DNA from: Caldilineaceae bacterium
GTDB lineage: Bacteria; Chloroflexota; Anaerolineae; Caldilineales; Caldilineaceae
Assembly: GCA_020433455.1 (NCBI GenBank)
Contig: JAGRCP010000049.1
Span: forward strand, 1 to 46,330
Length of the DNA stretch: 46,330 nucleotides
Reading direction: 5' to 3'
The notes beneath the pieces were generated by a model. It was given only the letters and a program-made list of their open reading frames with translations. It ran no database searches and was not told the DNA's origin. Positions 8,190 to 16,138 of the stretch are shown piece by piece; position 1 is the stretch's first letter; every line of letters begins with the position of its first letter. Position numbers and translations under genes: made by a program.

Positions 8190-9092
8190 ATGACCCGCAA
8201 CGGCAATCACGACGGCTGGTGGTCGGCGCGCTGGTTCCGCCGCCTCAAGGCAATGGGCCTCATCAACGATCCGGAGACGCTCAAAAGCGAGGCCCGGGGC
8301 GCACGCATCCAGCGACTGGAAGTGCAGACCGGCCTTATCGAGGCCCAGGTGCGGGACAAGGAATTGGGCGATTGCGCCTGTCGCATCCGGGTGGCAACGC
8401 TGAATGACGAAGCGTGGCAGCAGATCATTCACGCCCTGAGCGAACAGGCCTTTTATGCCGCCCAACTGCTGGCCGGCGAGCTGCCGCGGGAAATTGAGCA
8501 GCTCTTTCAGGCCGAAAATTTAGCGCTTCTGCCCGCATCGTCCGGCGACATGGCGCATGAATGCACTTGTTGCGACCGTCGGACTGCACCCCAGTCCTGT
8601 CGTCCGCTACTGGCTGTTTATGTTGCGTTGGGCGAGTTGCTCAATGAAGACCCGTGGCTCCTCTTTCGCCTGCGCGGCCGGGATCGCCGCCAAATTCTGG
8701 CCGGCCTGCGCGAAGAGCGCAGCCGCGCGGCGGGCAGCCAGCTTGCGGCCTCGCCCCCGGCTCAACCTCGCCTGGCCGAAGCGTCGGCCTTCTACCGGGC
8801 CGAAACCCAAGCGGCGGAGCACGCACCCGCTCCCGACGACCTCACCCAGGATATGGACCGCTTCTGGGGTAGCGCCAAACCGCTTCAGGAGTTCCATCAT
8901 TACATCGGGGTACCGCCTATTGAACTGGTTGCCTTGCGTCGCCTGGGCCCCCTGCCCGTGGCGCAGGACGGAGAACGCGTCTACGACGCTTTGTCCGACA
9001 TCTACCGCCGCATCACCGACGCGGCTCTCACCATGGCCTTCGCCGAAGAAAGCGACGAGGACGGCGAAGAGACCGATGAGCTGACGGTGTAG
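8190..9092 (+). CDS. SWIM-type zinc-finger partner of SNF2, degenerate zinc motif
   Basis: A 300-residue protein starting at ATG 8190, two bases after the SNF2 stop; the frame is open upstream to 8145 but only inside the SNF2 gene, and GAGGAG near 8175 gives a ribosome site for 8190. The N-terminus (WWSARWFRRL, then RGARIQRLEVQTG) and the segment EDPWLLFRLRGRDRRQIL match the known companion of SNF2 ATPases. The SWIM motif should read C-x-C, a spacer, then C-x-H. Here it is ECTCCDRR followed by QSCRPLLAV, so both C-x-C cysteines and the third Cys remain but the last His is Pro. An extra Cys follows C-x-C. Zinc binding may be lost or use another ligand. The C-terminal third is variable, Ala-rich, with an acidic end. 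Confidence 0.82.
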   Translation: MTRNGNHDGWWSARWFRRLKAMGLINDPETLKSEARGARIQRLEVQTGLIEAQVRDKELGDCACRIRVATLNDEAWQQIIHALSEQAFYAAQLLAGELPREIEQLFQAENLALLPASSGDMAHECTCCDRRTAPQSCRPLLAVYVALGELLNEDPWLLFRLRGRDRRQILAGLREERSRAAGSQLAASPPAQPRLAEASAFYRAETQAAEHAPAPDDLTQDMDRFWGSAKPLQEFHHYIGVPPIELVALRRLGPLPVAQDGERVYDALSDIYRRITDAALTMAFAEESDEDGEETDELTV

Positions 9093-9126
9093 ATGCAGTC
9101 CGTACTCGCTCATCCATTTTCTTCTG

Positions 9127-9135
9127 TGCTACAAT
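9127..9135 (+). promoter_or_regulatory. Extended -10 promoter of the seven-gene membrane run
   Basis: TGCTACAAT (TG-n plus TACAAT at 9130-9135) is an extended -10 element in the 89-base gap before the first gene of the 9182-16069 run. No good -35 hexamer is visible, which is common with extended -10 sites. The leader would be about 40 bases. Confidence 0.4.
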
Positions 9136-9181
9136 AGCCCCGCTGGTCCCAATTCCACGCCAACCCGAACCTTGATCAATC

Positions 9182-9445
9182 ATGCCGGAACACCCGCTGC
9201 CGCTTGCGGTGCAAGAGACTGTTGATACGCTTAGACGCCATGAACTGGTCACACCGGCCGCGCTCTTCCTAATCGGCCATCGCCCACTGGCATTTACGGC
9301 CGGCCAATGCTGCTACCTGCTTGCGCCTGCCGCGACCCTTCTGGGCGTGAGCGGCATTCGAGCCTGGGGTGAGGTGCTGAGCGATCCGGCGCAGACGGCT
9401 TGTCTGGCTGATTACATGACAGAGGCCTTACGCCATGCTGCCTGA
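9182..9445 (+). CDS. Small conserved-looking protein, first gene of the membrane run
   Basis: An 87-residue protein of no family I recognise. It has no signal peptide. A moderately hydrophobic stretch (about 48-60) could be a buried helix and not a membrane span. The support is positional: the ATG follows an extended -10 promoter, codon use resembles its neighbours, and its last 11 bases overlap the start of the next gene, which points to translational coupling. No strong ribosome site is seen. Its hydrophilic ends and small size suggest a cytoplasmic subunit of whatever complex the following membrane proteins form; this is inference. Confidence 0.6.
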   Translation: MPEHPLPLAVQETVDTLRRHELVTPAALFLIGHRPLAFTAGQCCYLLAPAATLLGVSGIRAWGEVLSDPAQTACLADYMTEALRHAA

Positions 9446-10016
9446 CCGGACGGCCGAAGAGCTGAATGCCCGCTGGCAAGAGCGGATTGCCCATGGCCTG
9501 GAAGCGGATCAATCGCCGGCTATCCACCTGGGACGCGATGAGCGCCTGGTGGAGCAAAATCAGTCGCTGCTGGCTCTACAGCTTTTGGCCGCCGCACGCG
9601 CCGACTTTTCCACGCCCGTGGTTGTGGCCGGCGGTAATAGCGCCCTGTGGCCGGCCGCGCTTTTTTTCGCCCAGGCCGAAGGCGCCTATGTCCAGACGCC
9701 CCCTTTACGCGTTCTCTACGGCGGCGCAGATGCCGCCACCGTGCTGGCCTCGCGCGCGCTCTACGCTGACGGAGATCGCCCCCTGACGGCGACGGCCTAC
9801 TTGCGCCCGCCCAGAGGCCTGCCCGCGGCCATGGTTGCGCCCGTCGCGCCCAACGCGGACCCCATACCCGTGCTCGATTGGGAAATGCTGCCCGTTCAGT
9901 TGGCCGCTGACCCCAGCCCCAACCCCCAATCCAGCGAAGATTGGCTTGCCTATCTCTTCGTCATTCTGGCCGTTGTCCTGGTGGCCCTGGCCTTTGCCCT
10001 TTCGCTTGCGCCATGA
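9435..10016 (+). CDS. C-terminally anchored membrane protein of unknown function
   Basis: A 193-residue protein with one predicted membrane helix at its extreme C-terminus (about 170-190, YLFVILAVVLVALAFALSL) and a hydrophilic alpha/beta-looking body before it. No signal peptide is present, so a tail-anchored topology with the body in the cytoplasm is likely. No domain is recognised. It overlaps the preceding gene by 11 bases and the following gene by 4 (ATGA), a layout typical of translationally coupled subunits. Confidence 0.7.
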   Translation: MLPDRTAEELNARWQERIAHGLEADQSPAIHLGRDERLVEQNQSLLALQLLAAARADFSTPVVVAGGNSALWPAALFFAQAEGAYVQTPPLRVLYGGADAATVLASRALYADGDRPLTATAYLRPPRGLPAAMVAPVAPNADPIPVLDWEMLPVQLAADPSPNPQSSEDWLAYLFVILAVVLVALAFALSLAP

Positions 10017-10636
10017 ATCGCCTTGCTTTTGCCCGCGGCCTGAGCCTCATCGTCATTCTGGCCTGCTTTGTCCTCATCACCCTGGACCGGGCCGCGGTCT
10101 TTGGGACGAGCCTCCGCCCGACCACCACGCTTCTCTATTCGTGGACCATTTTGCTGGGCGCATTTGTTCTGACGCTGGGCGCCGTCAATGTGGTCTGGGT
10201 TCACCTGCGCCACGTGCAGGCTGGACGCACCGGCTGGCTCGACAGTCTCGCCCTCCTCGTTATCTTCTGCATTACCCTGGTTACCGGTCTCGTTGCGCCC
10301 AACGGCATGATGAGCCCCCCCATGGAGTGGCTCTTCGACAACGTCATCGCGCCCGGCCAAGCCGCACTGTTCGCCGTGACCTTCTTTTTTCTGGCCGCAG
10401 CCGCCTATCGTTATCTCCGCTTTGATCGGCCCGGCGGCGGGTGGCTGCTCATAGGCGCACTGCTCATGCTCATTAGCCAACTGCCCGCGGCCGCCCCGGT
10501 TCTGCCCGCCGAGGTTGTGGCGACAACGGTCTGGCTGCTGGAGACGCCTGCTATGGCGGCGCTGCGGGGCGTTCTGTTGGGCGCGGCCCTGGCCGCGATC
10601 TTCGTCGGTCTGCGCACGATTGTGGGGCGCGGCTAA
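10013..10636 (+). CDS. Polytopic membrane protein of unknown function
   Basis: A 207-residue hydrophobic protein with about six predicted membrane helices, starting with LSLIVILACFVLITL. The ATG at 10013 forms an ATGA overlap with the preceding stop; an upstream extension to 9941 is possible in frame but would run inside the previous gene. The loops carry few charged residues and no catalytic motif. Its stop overlaps the next start (TAATG), so it is coupled to the zinc-ribbon protein that follows. It could be a channel or scaffold subunit; nothing in the sequence decides this. Confidence 0.75.
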   Translation: MNRLAFARGLSLIVILACFVLITLDRAAVFGTSLRPTTTLLYSWTILLGAFVLTLGAVNVVWVHLRHVQAGRTGWLDSLALLVIFCITLVTGLVAPNGMMSPPMEWLFDNVIAPGQAALFAVTFFFLAAAAYRYLRFDRPGGGWLLIGALLMLISQLPAAAPVLPAEVVATTVWLLETPAMAALRGVLLGAALAAIFVGLRTIVGRG

Positions 10637-12003
10637 TGGCAACCCTCATCTGTCCTCACTGCGGTATGGCCAATCGGGCCGGCTCCAATTTTTGCAACAA
10701 TTGCGGCGCGCATCTGCGCGCCGAAGAGCCGCCCCTGCCCCCGGATGTGGAATCAGCCGGCGAAGCCCATGCCGCCCCAGAAGCTCATCACCCGGGAGGG
10801 CATGACGCGCCCGCCGCGGATGAGGCGGACGCAAGCGCCGAATGGCTGGCAGAGCAGCCGTGGCTCCGCACAGGAAATGAAGACGACGCCCAGGAGCATG
10901 AGGAGCACGACGCAAAGTCTTCCCTTCCCTACCCTGGAAGCGGCCGCCTCGTCACCGGCGTGCAGGGGTTGCTGCCGCCCCTCAACCTGAGCAGCGACGG
11001 CGTCACCGCGTCACCTCTTGCGCCTGCCCCCTCCCCATTTACGGGGAATGATGCGGACGCGGTCCAGCGCCTCATGGGCCGGACGCCGACGCCCGCGGCC
11101 GCCGGCATGCCCGCGATTCCCGACACGGGCGCAGCGTCCGCGCGCAAGGCATTGCGCCTGCCCTGGCTCTTCTGGCTACTGGGCCTGGTCCTGCTGCTTC
11201 CGCTCCTGTTCCGTATTAGCGGACCGGTAGGCGCGCCTCGGGCCTGGCCCGGCGTAACAGCCGCCTATCTCACAGTGGAAGATGTGGCCCGCAACAGCAC
11301 CGTATTGGCCTACTGGGCTTACGATCCGGCCGTTGCTGGCGAGTTGGACCAGGTTGCGTTGCCCATCATGCGCCACCTCATTAACCGGGAAGCCCAGATT
11401 GCTGTTGTCAGCACCGTCCCGGGAGGACCGGCTACCGCACGTCGCGTCACGGCCGCTGCGTTTTACGGTAACGAACCGCGTAGCGAGGGCGTTAACTTTT
11501 CCGCTGAGCGCCTTCAAATCGCCGATCGAATGCTGCTCCAAAACGTCTATCTGCCCGGCGGCGCGGCCGCGTTGCCCTTAGTCGGTCAGGACATCATGGC
11601 GGCTGTCGGCGGGGCGGACAATCTCTCCGCGCCCGAGCGGGTGTTGCCGGCGGAAAAGCCTGCCCTGGTGGTGCTCTTTGCCGCGCAGGCCGAGGATGTC
11701 CAGTCGTGGCTGGAGCTGGTTCAGCCCCAGTTCCATGCGGATGTCGCCGTGATCGCAGCCACCGGCGCGGGAGCGGATCCCATGTTGCGCCCCTACTTGG
11801 ACAGCGGCCAGCTCAATGGCCTGGTGAGCGGTTTTGACGGCGGCTATGCCTATGCCGATTTGCTCAATCGCTCGCGCCTGCCCGACGAAGTCCAGCGCTT
11901 GCGCACGCGTCTGGTTACCCAGAACTGGGGACAGATAGCTCTGCTGGGCGTCATTTTATTGAGTAATCTGGCGGTTCTGCTGGGGGGGAGGCGGGAATCG
12001 TAA
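10636..12003 (+). CDS. Zinc-ribbon membrane protein with a large extracytoplasmic domain
   Basis: A 455-residue protein. The N-terminal zinc ribbon has C6-x2-C9 and C20-x2-C23. An acidic, Ala/Pro-rich, probably disordered linker follows (about 30-170). A first membrane helix lies at about 175-195, then a roughly 235-residue domain, and a second helix at about 434-451. With the ribbon in the cytoplasm, the domain between the helices should be outside. That domain includes a repeated VxVLFAAQ/VAVIAATG type beta-alpha pattern but is not assigned to a family. Its start overlaps the previous stop by one base and its stop overlaps the next start (TAATG). A role in linking a cytoplasmic factor to the envelope is inference. 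Confidence 0.78.
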   Translation: MATLICPHCGMANRAGSNFCNNCGAHLRAEEPPLPPDVESAGEAHAAPEAHHPGGHDAPAADEADASAEWLAEQPWLRTGNEDDAQEHEEHDAKSSLPYPGSGRLVTGVQGLLPPLNLSSDGVTASPLAPAPSPFTGNDADAVQRLMGRTPTPAAAGMPAIPDTGAASARKALRLPWLFWLLGLVLLLPLLFRISGPVGAPRAWPGVTAAYLTVEDVARNSTVLAYWAYDPAVAGELDQVALPIMRHLINREAQIAVVSTVPGGPATARRVTAAAFYGNEPRSEGVNFSAERLQIADRMLLQNVYLPGGAAALPLVGQDIMAAVGGADNLSAPERVLPAEKPALVVLFAAQAEDVQSWLELVQPQFHADVAVIAATGAGADPMLRPYLDSGQLNGLVSGFDGGYAYADLLNRSRLPDEVQRLRTRLVTQNWGQIALLGVILLSNLAVLLGGRRES

Positions 12004-12758
12004 TGGAAGCCTTCCTGACGCCTGAACTGGCTGCGACCGCCGGCCTGTGGGTCGGACTGATTATCTCGCTTATGCTCTTCAGCCTGCTGCTAGGTGATAA
12101 CCGGCCGGCTCGATTGGGGCAATATCTGCTGGTGGGCGCGGGGCTGGCCTATGCAGTTGCGCTGGCCTGGCGCAGCGTCCTACTGCCGCGTCTCTTCCTG
12201 CCCCTCCGGGAGGAGCCGGGCGATTGGCAACTCTGGCTGCCGTTGCTGCTGGGCGCGCTCCTGCTCCTTGCCGGGATCGAGCGGGTTGTGCGGCAAGGCT
12301 CGCCCGCCGGGCCGTGGCGCGTGCTCCATACCCTGGGCGCACTGCCCCTCGCCCTCATCACGGGCGTCGCGATGAGCGTCGGCGTCATCGGCGCGTGGCA
12401 GGGTACGCTCTGGCCCCAGTTTAGCCGGGCGGTCGTCACCGGATTTCCCTGGACAAGTCCGCCTGCGGCGCTGATCAACGGCGTACTCATGCTGCTCATC
12501 ACCAGCGGGGTGCTGGTGCATCTACGCAGCAGGCCCGGCTTTTTGGCGCAGCAGCCGCCGTTGTTGCGCGGCCTGCTGCGCGGGTGGGCATGGATTGGCG
12601 CGCGGGGCCTCTGGCTGGCGGCGGGAGTCCTCTTCGCCCGCCTTCTGCTCTCCCGCCTCACCTTGACCATCGCCGAACTGGAGTTCCTCATCGCCCGCTT
12701 GCAGCAAACGGAACTGGGTCAGTGGATCGGGGCGTTGTGGCAGCAGATTGTGGGCTAA
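12003..12758 (+). CDS. Polytopic membrane protein of unknown function
   Basis: A 251-residue protein with about six or seven predicted membrane helices and an amphipathic C-terminal segment (ELEFLIARLQQTELGQWIGAL). No family is recognised. It starts within the stop of the zinc-ribbon protein (TAATG), so the two are probably made in a fixed ratio. The 42-base gap to the next gene is the only real gap in the run, though a separate promoter is not evident. Confidence 0.75.
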   Translation: MEAFLTPELAATAGLWVGLIISLMLFSLLLGDNRPARLGQYLLVGAGLAYAVALAWRSVLLPRLFLPLREEPGDWQLWLPLLLGALLLLAGIERVVRQGSPAGPWRVLHTLGALPLALITGVAMSVGVIGAWQGTLWPQFSRAVVTGFPWTSPPAALINGVLMLLITSGVLVHLRSRPGFLAQQPPLLRGLLRGWAWIGARGLWLAAGVLFARLLLSRLTLTIAELEFLIARLQQTELGQWIGALWQQIVG

Positions 12759-12800
12759 GGATGATCGCCGTACAAAATCCCTCTGATCGATGAGAGAACT

Positions 12801-14003
12801 ATGACTCAATCATCTGCTTATGCGCAGCAAGCCTCTCCGACGATAGATTCAAGCGCGCTCCTGGCCCTGGGCGTAGAGCGACGCGTCCTGCGCGTTTGCC
12901 TGCTGGAGCCGATTGCCGGTCGCCATCGCCTGGCCGGTTGGATCAGCGTCCAGCGCGATCCCATGGGCGAGTTGACCCAGCAACTGGCCATCGCCTGCCG
13001 GCGTTTGGGCAGTCGTTTGGGCCGCGCCCTCTGGGATGATGAAGCCGCGGCGCCGCTTATGCAGAGCGCCGATCCCGTGCGCCTGCCGCCGGTGAGCCAG
13101 GTTGTGGCCGCCGCTACGCCGCGGGACCTCCTGCGCGTCTGGATCGCGGGTCTGAGTCCGACGGACAGCATGGCTGCGGCCCGGGCTGCCGCTCAGGCCG
13201 CGCCGGCGCGCATTGTGGGCGAGACCGCGCTGGATGCAACCCTGGACATCGCTGACCTCACCTCGCGCTTCTCCGCCGACCGTCCCGATGTGCTGGTTAT
13301 TACCGGCGGCTACGATAATCCCGATCCCAATATCGAGCGCCCCGTCTATCGCCTGGCACGTATGATGAGCGAGTTGCTGCGGCGACTGCCGCCTGGCGAG
13401 CGCCCTCTGGTGCTCTATGCAGGAGATCGTTGGATGGCCTCGGCCTGCGTGGACCGCTTGCAGTCGGCCGGCGATGGATTGACCGTTACGGCAATCGAAA
13501 ATTTACGCCCCAGCCCCAATCGGGTCGTTACCGCGCCATTGGCCGCACGGTTGGCCGCCCACCAGACCAGTCTGGCCCAGCGCATGGCCGGTTTCGTACG
13601 CCTGGGCCGCTGGGTAACCGCGCCGGCGCGCATTATGAGCCTGGAGGACAACTTCACCCAGGCCGTTCACGCCTGGTGCGCAGTCCGGAATTTACCCGTC
13701 CTTCACGGGCTCTACTTCGCCGCCAACTGGCGTCTCCACGTTCTGGTCGAAGCGGGAATGGAAACGGCGCTTCTGCGCTATGTGGAAGAGCCTGCCCACG
13801 CACTGCAAAGTGACAGGCTGCAAATTGACGGCTGGCCCCCGGTTGATCTGGTCAGCGGCATGCCTTCCGGCCGGGGACTCCCCGCGCCCCGATGGCACGA
13901 CCGCAGCGGCATGTTGCCCGTGGTCGCGGCGGTCGGGCGGCTTGCGCCCCGCGCCATGCTCCATGCCATGACCCACGACTTGCTGGCCGAGGTGCGGGTA
14001 TGA
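12801..14003 (+). CDS. GlmL/MutL-like protein with degenerate ATPase motif
   Basis: A 400-residue protein. The middle matches the GlmL/MutL accessory protein of glutamate mutase: PDVLVITGGYDNPDPN corresponds to the family's PD-hydrophobic-(A/T)GGTDGG motif, RPLVLYAGDRWMA to the IPIVYAGN strand, and VTAIENLRPSPN to the VTENVMP motif. GlmL belongs to the actin/Hsp70-like ATPases, which begin with a DxGST phosphate loop. Here the N-terminus reads LALGVERRVLRVCLL at that place, so the loop Asp and Ser/Thr are missing and ATP binding may be lost. It is also shorter than typical GlmL. It overlaps the following membrane gene by ATGA. No glutamate mutase subunit is in the window, so the ancestral function is unlikely to be the present one. 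Confidence 0.55.
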   Translation: MTQSSAYAQQASPTIDSSALLALGVERRVLRVCLLEPIAGRHRLAGWISVQRDPMGELTQQLAIACRRLGSRLGRALWDDEAAAPLMQSADPVRLPPVSQVVAAATPRDLLRVWIAGLSPTDSMAAARAAAQAAPARIVGETALDATLDIADLTSRFSADRPDVLVITGGYDNPDPNIERPVYRLARMMSELLRRLPPGERPLVLYAGDRWMASACVDRLQSAGDGLTVTAIENLRPSPNRVVTAPLAARLAAHQTSLAQRMAGFVRLGRWVTAPARIMSLEDNFTQAVHAWCAVRNLPVLHGLYFAANWRLHVLVEAGMETALLRYVEEPAHALQSDRLQIDGWPPVDLVSGMPSGRGLPAPRWHDRSGMLPVVAAVGRLAPRAMLHAMTHDLLAEVRV

Positions 14004-16069
14004 AGGGTGGGGAGGAATTGGAGATTGAGAGATTGGAGCCGCCTCGGCTCAGGAAGCGGATATCCGCTGTAGCCGATTTTCGACTTCCTATCCCCAATTC
14101 TCTGCTTCTTTTGCTGATGCTGAGTACGTTCGTGCTCATCCCGCTGCTTGCGCCGGGCTATTTTTACAATGCCCATGACGGCCGCCACAGCGTTTTCTAC
14201 CTCGCGATGTTTGATGCTTCTTTGGCGGACGGCGCGTTGTGGCCCCGCTGGGCCATGCACCATATTCAGGGCTACGGCTATCCTACCTTCGTCATCCAAG
14301 CGCCCCTGGGCTTTTATCTGGGCGCATTCTTTGCCCGTCTCGGCTTCGGCTATACGGCTGCGGCCAAACTGGTTTGGGTGACGGCTTTTTACGGCAGCGC
14401 CTGGGGTATGTATGCGCTGGTGCGCTATCTCCTCACAGCGGGACGGGAGTCTGCGCGCCGCCGCACGGCCGCCTACGCGGGTGCGGCCGGACTGGTTGCC
14501 GGGCTGGTTTACGTCTACGCGCCCTATCACCTGGTCGATATCTTCGTGCGCGCTGCGCTCAACGACACCCTGCTCCTGGCCTGGCTGCCGTGGACGCTTC
14601 TGGCCTTTGATCGCCTTATCGCGCGGGGCGGCGCGCCGGGTTGGGGCCGACGGCTGGCCGCAGCCGGTCTCGTCCTGGCCGGTACGCTGTTGACCCATGC
14701 CTTCGCCCTGATCTCCTTTGGACCCTTTCTGGTTGCATACGTCCTTTTTCGCCTGGGATTGGCCTGGCCCCGGGGAGATGGCTGGCATACCTGGCCCGGC
14801 CTCTGGGCGCGCACCGGACTGGCCGGCGCGGCCGGCGTAGGCGGGCTCCTGCTGACCAGCGCATTTCTCCTGCCGCTGCTGGTGGAAGGCCAACATCTCC
14901 AACAGCAGGTTTACGTCACCGACACCTACGATTTTCGCAATCACTTCGTCTATTTCGGCCAGTTCTTTAGCCCCAGATGGGGGTTTGGTTTCTCGGATGA
15001 TCCGACCGGAGTCAATGACGGCATGAGCTTTCAGCTCGGTCTGCTGCCGCTCCTCTTCCTCATGGCGGGCGGGATTGGCCTGGCCTCAAGCGGCGCCCGA
15101 ACGCAATCATCGGAACCCGCGGCCGCTTCAGAGAGCCGGCCTCGCGCCCACTGCGCCTTTTTTGCCGCGGCGACCATTGGCCTGCTGCTGCTTATGCTGC
15201 CCCTGAGTGCGCCGTTGTGGGAGAATATTGGCCCGCTCTCGGTCATTCAGTTTCCCTGGCGCTTGCTCTCTTTGACGATCCTGACCGCTTCCGCTCTGGC
15301 GGGTTTGGTCACCGGCGCGCTGTTGCAGGCCGCAGAGAAGCAGGCAGGGGAGCAGACAGGAGAGCAGGAAGAGACGCTGGCCGGCGCGCTGCTCCTGGGC
15401 GTGCTGGCCATGTTGGCCGTTTACCCTGTCCTGGGCGCGCAGCTTCAGCCGGTCGAGCCGTGGCGCGAGGACGGCCGCGCGGTCTTCCGCTTCGAGGAAG
15501 AGCACCCGGATATGATCGCCTACACTGAATGGGTGGAGCAGCCCTTCACCCGCACGCCCATGAGCGATGACTATGCATCGCCCGCCTACTACGACATCCG
15601 CGGCCGCACTGACGCGCTGACCCGTATAGCTATTATCCAGGGCGAAGGTGAAATTGTGGAGCAGCAAAGCGCCGGCTCCAGCGGCGGCGGCACGGTGCGC
15701 ATGACCATGCCCGGCGTAGTGCGCATCCATCTTTTCTACTTCCCCGGCTGGCAGGTTTTTGTGGACGACGAACAGGTCCCCTACCGCGTCTCGCCGCCGG
15801 ATGGGGTGCTGGAAGTAGATGTACCAGCAGGCGAACACCGTATCGAGGCGCGCATGGGGACGACGCCGGTCCGGACTGCGGGCGCGGCGGTTTCGTGGGG
15901 CGTGCTCATCATGGCGCTGGTTCTGCTGGTCTGGCCGGTCAGGAGACATACCCATGCGGCCGTCCACACGGCATCAGGCACGGGACTCTATCTTGTCTGG
16001 AAAAAGCGCCAGGTGTTTACAAAAGCAACCGGTGTATTTTTGAAGCATATTCAGAACAACTTATTTTGA
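14000..16069 (+). CDS. PTPS-related/YfhO-like integral membrane protein
   Basis: A 689-residue protein with about a dozen predicted membrane helices in residues 25-500 and a C-terminal extracytoplasmic domain (about 520-650) before a last helix. The segment NAHDGRHSVFYLAMFDASLADG, interrupted in this text after the Asp-rich part, and the following GYGYPTF motif are characteristic of the '6-pyruvoyl-tetrahydropterin synthase-related' membrane family, which resembles GT-C glycosyltransferases (YfhO). Despite the name it has no pterin chemistry; a lipid-linked sugar transferase role is likely. The ATG at 14000 overlaps the previous stop (ATGA); the in-frame extension to 13892 is inside the previous gene. 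A perfect hairpin terminator follows the stop. Confidence 0.8.
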   Translation: MKGGEELEIERLEPPRLRKRISAVADFRLPIPNSLLLLLMLSTFVLIPLLAPGYFYNAHDGRHSVFYLAMFDASLADGALWPRWAMHHIQGYGYPTFVIQAPLGFYLGAFFARLGFGYTAAAKLVWVTAFYGSAWGMYALVRYLLTAGRESARRRTAAYAGAAGLVAGLVYVYAPYHLVDIFVRAALNDTLLLAWLPWTLLAFDRLIARGGAPGWGRRLAAAGLVLAGTLLTHAFALISFGPFLVAYVLFRLGLAWPRGDGWHTWPGLWARTGLAGAAGVGGLLLTSAFLLPLLVEGQHLQQQVYVTDTYDFRNHFVYFGQFFSPRWGFGFSDDPTGVNDGMSFQLGLLPLLFLMAGGIGLASSGARTQSSEPAAASESRPRAHCAFFAAATIGLLLLMLPLSAPLWENIGPLSVIQFPWRLLSLTILTASALAGLVTGALLQAAEKQAGEQTGEQEETLAGALLLGVLAMLAVYPVLGAQLQPVEPWREDGRAVFRFEEEHPDMIAYTEWVEQPFTRTPMSDDYASPAYYDIRGRTDALTRIAIIQGEGEIVEQQSAGSSGGGTVRMTMPGVVRIHLFYFPGWQVFVDDEQVPYRVSPPDGVLEVDVPAGEHRIEARMGTTPVRTAGAAVSWGVLIMALVLLVWPVRRHTHAAVHTASGTGLYLVWKKRQVFTKATGVFLKHIQNNLF

Positions 16070-16070
16070 G

Positions 16071-16117
16071 AATGGAAAAGGCCGGGGGGTCATGCTGACC
16101 CCCCGGCCTTTTCCATT
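16071..16117. terminator. Bidirectional terminator, perfect 22-bp stem
   Basis: Arms 16071-16092 and 16096-16117 are perfectly complementary over 22 bases with a 3-base loop (TGC). The outer part of each arm is AATGGAAAAGGCC and its complement, the inner part is G/C-only, so the RNA hairpin ends in TTTTCCATT on either strand. It sits between two convergent genes. Confidence 0.85.
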
Positions 16118-16138
16118 CGGTGAAGTAATCGACTTCTC

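Noticed and set aside
13778..14944. 388-codon open frame on the minus strand
   Set aside because: Antisense to the GlmL-like and PTPS-related genes, which overlap by ATGA and have family support.
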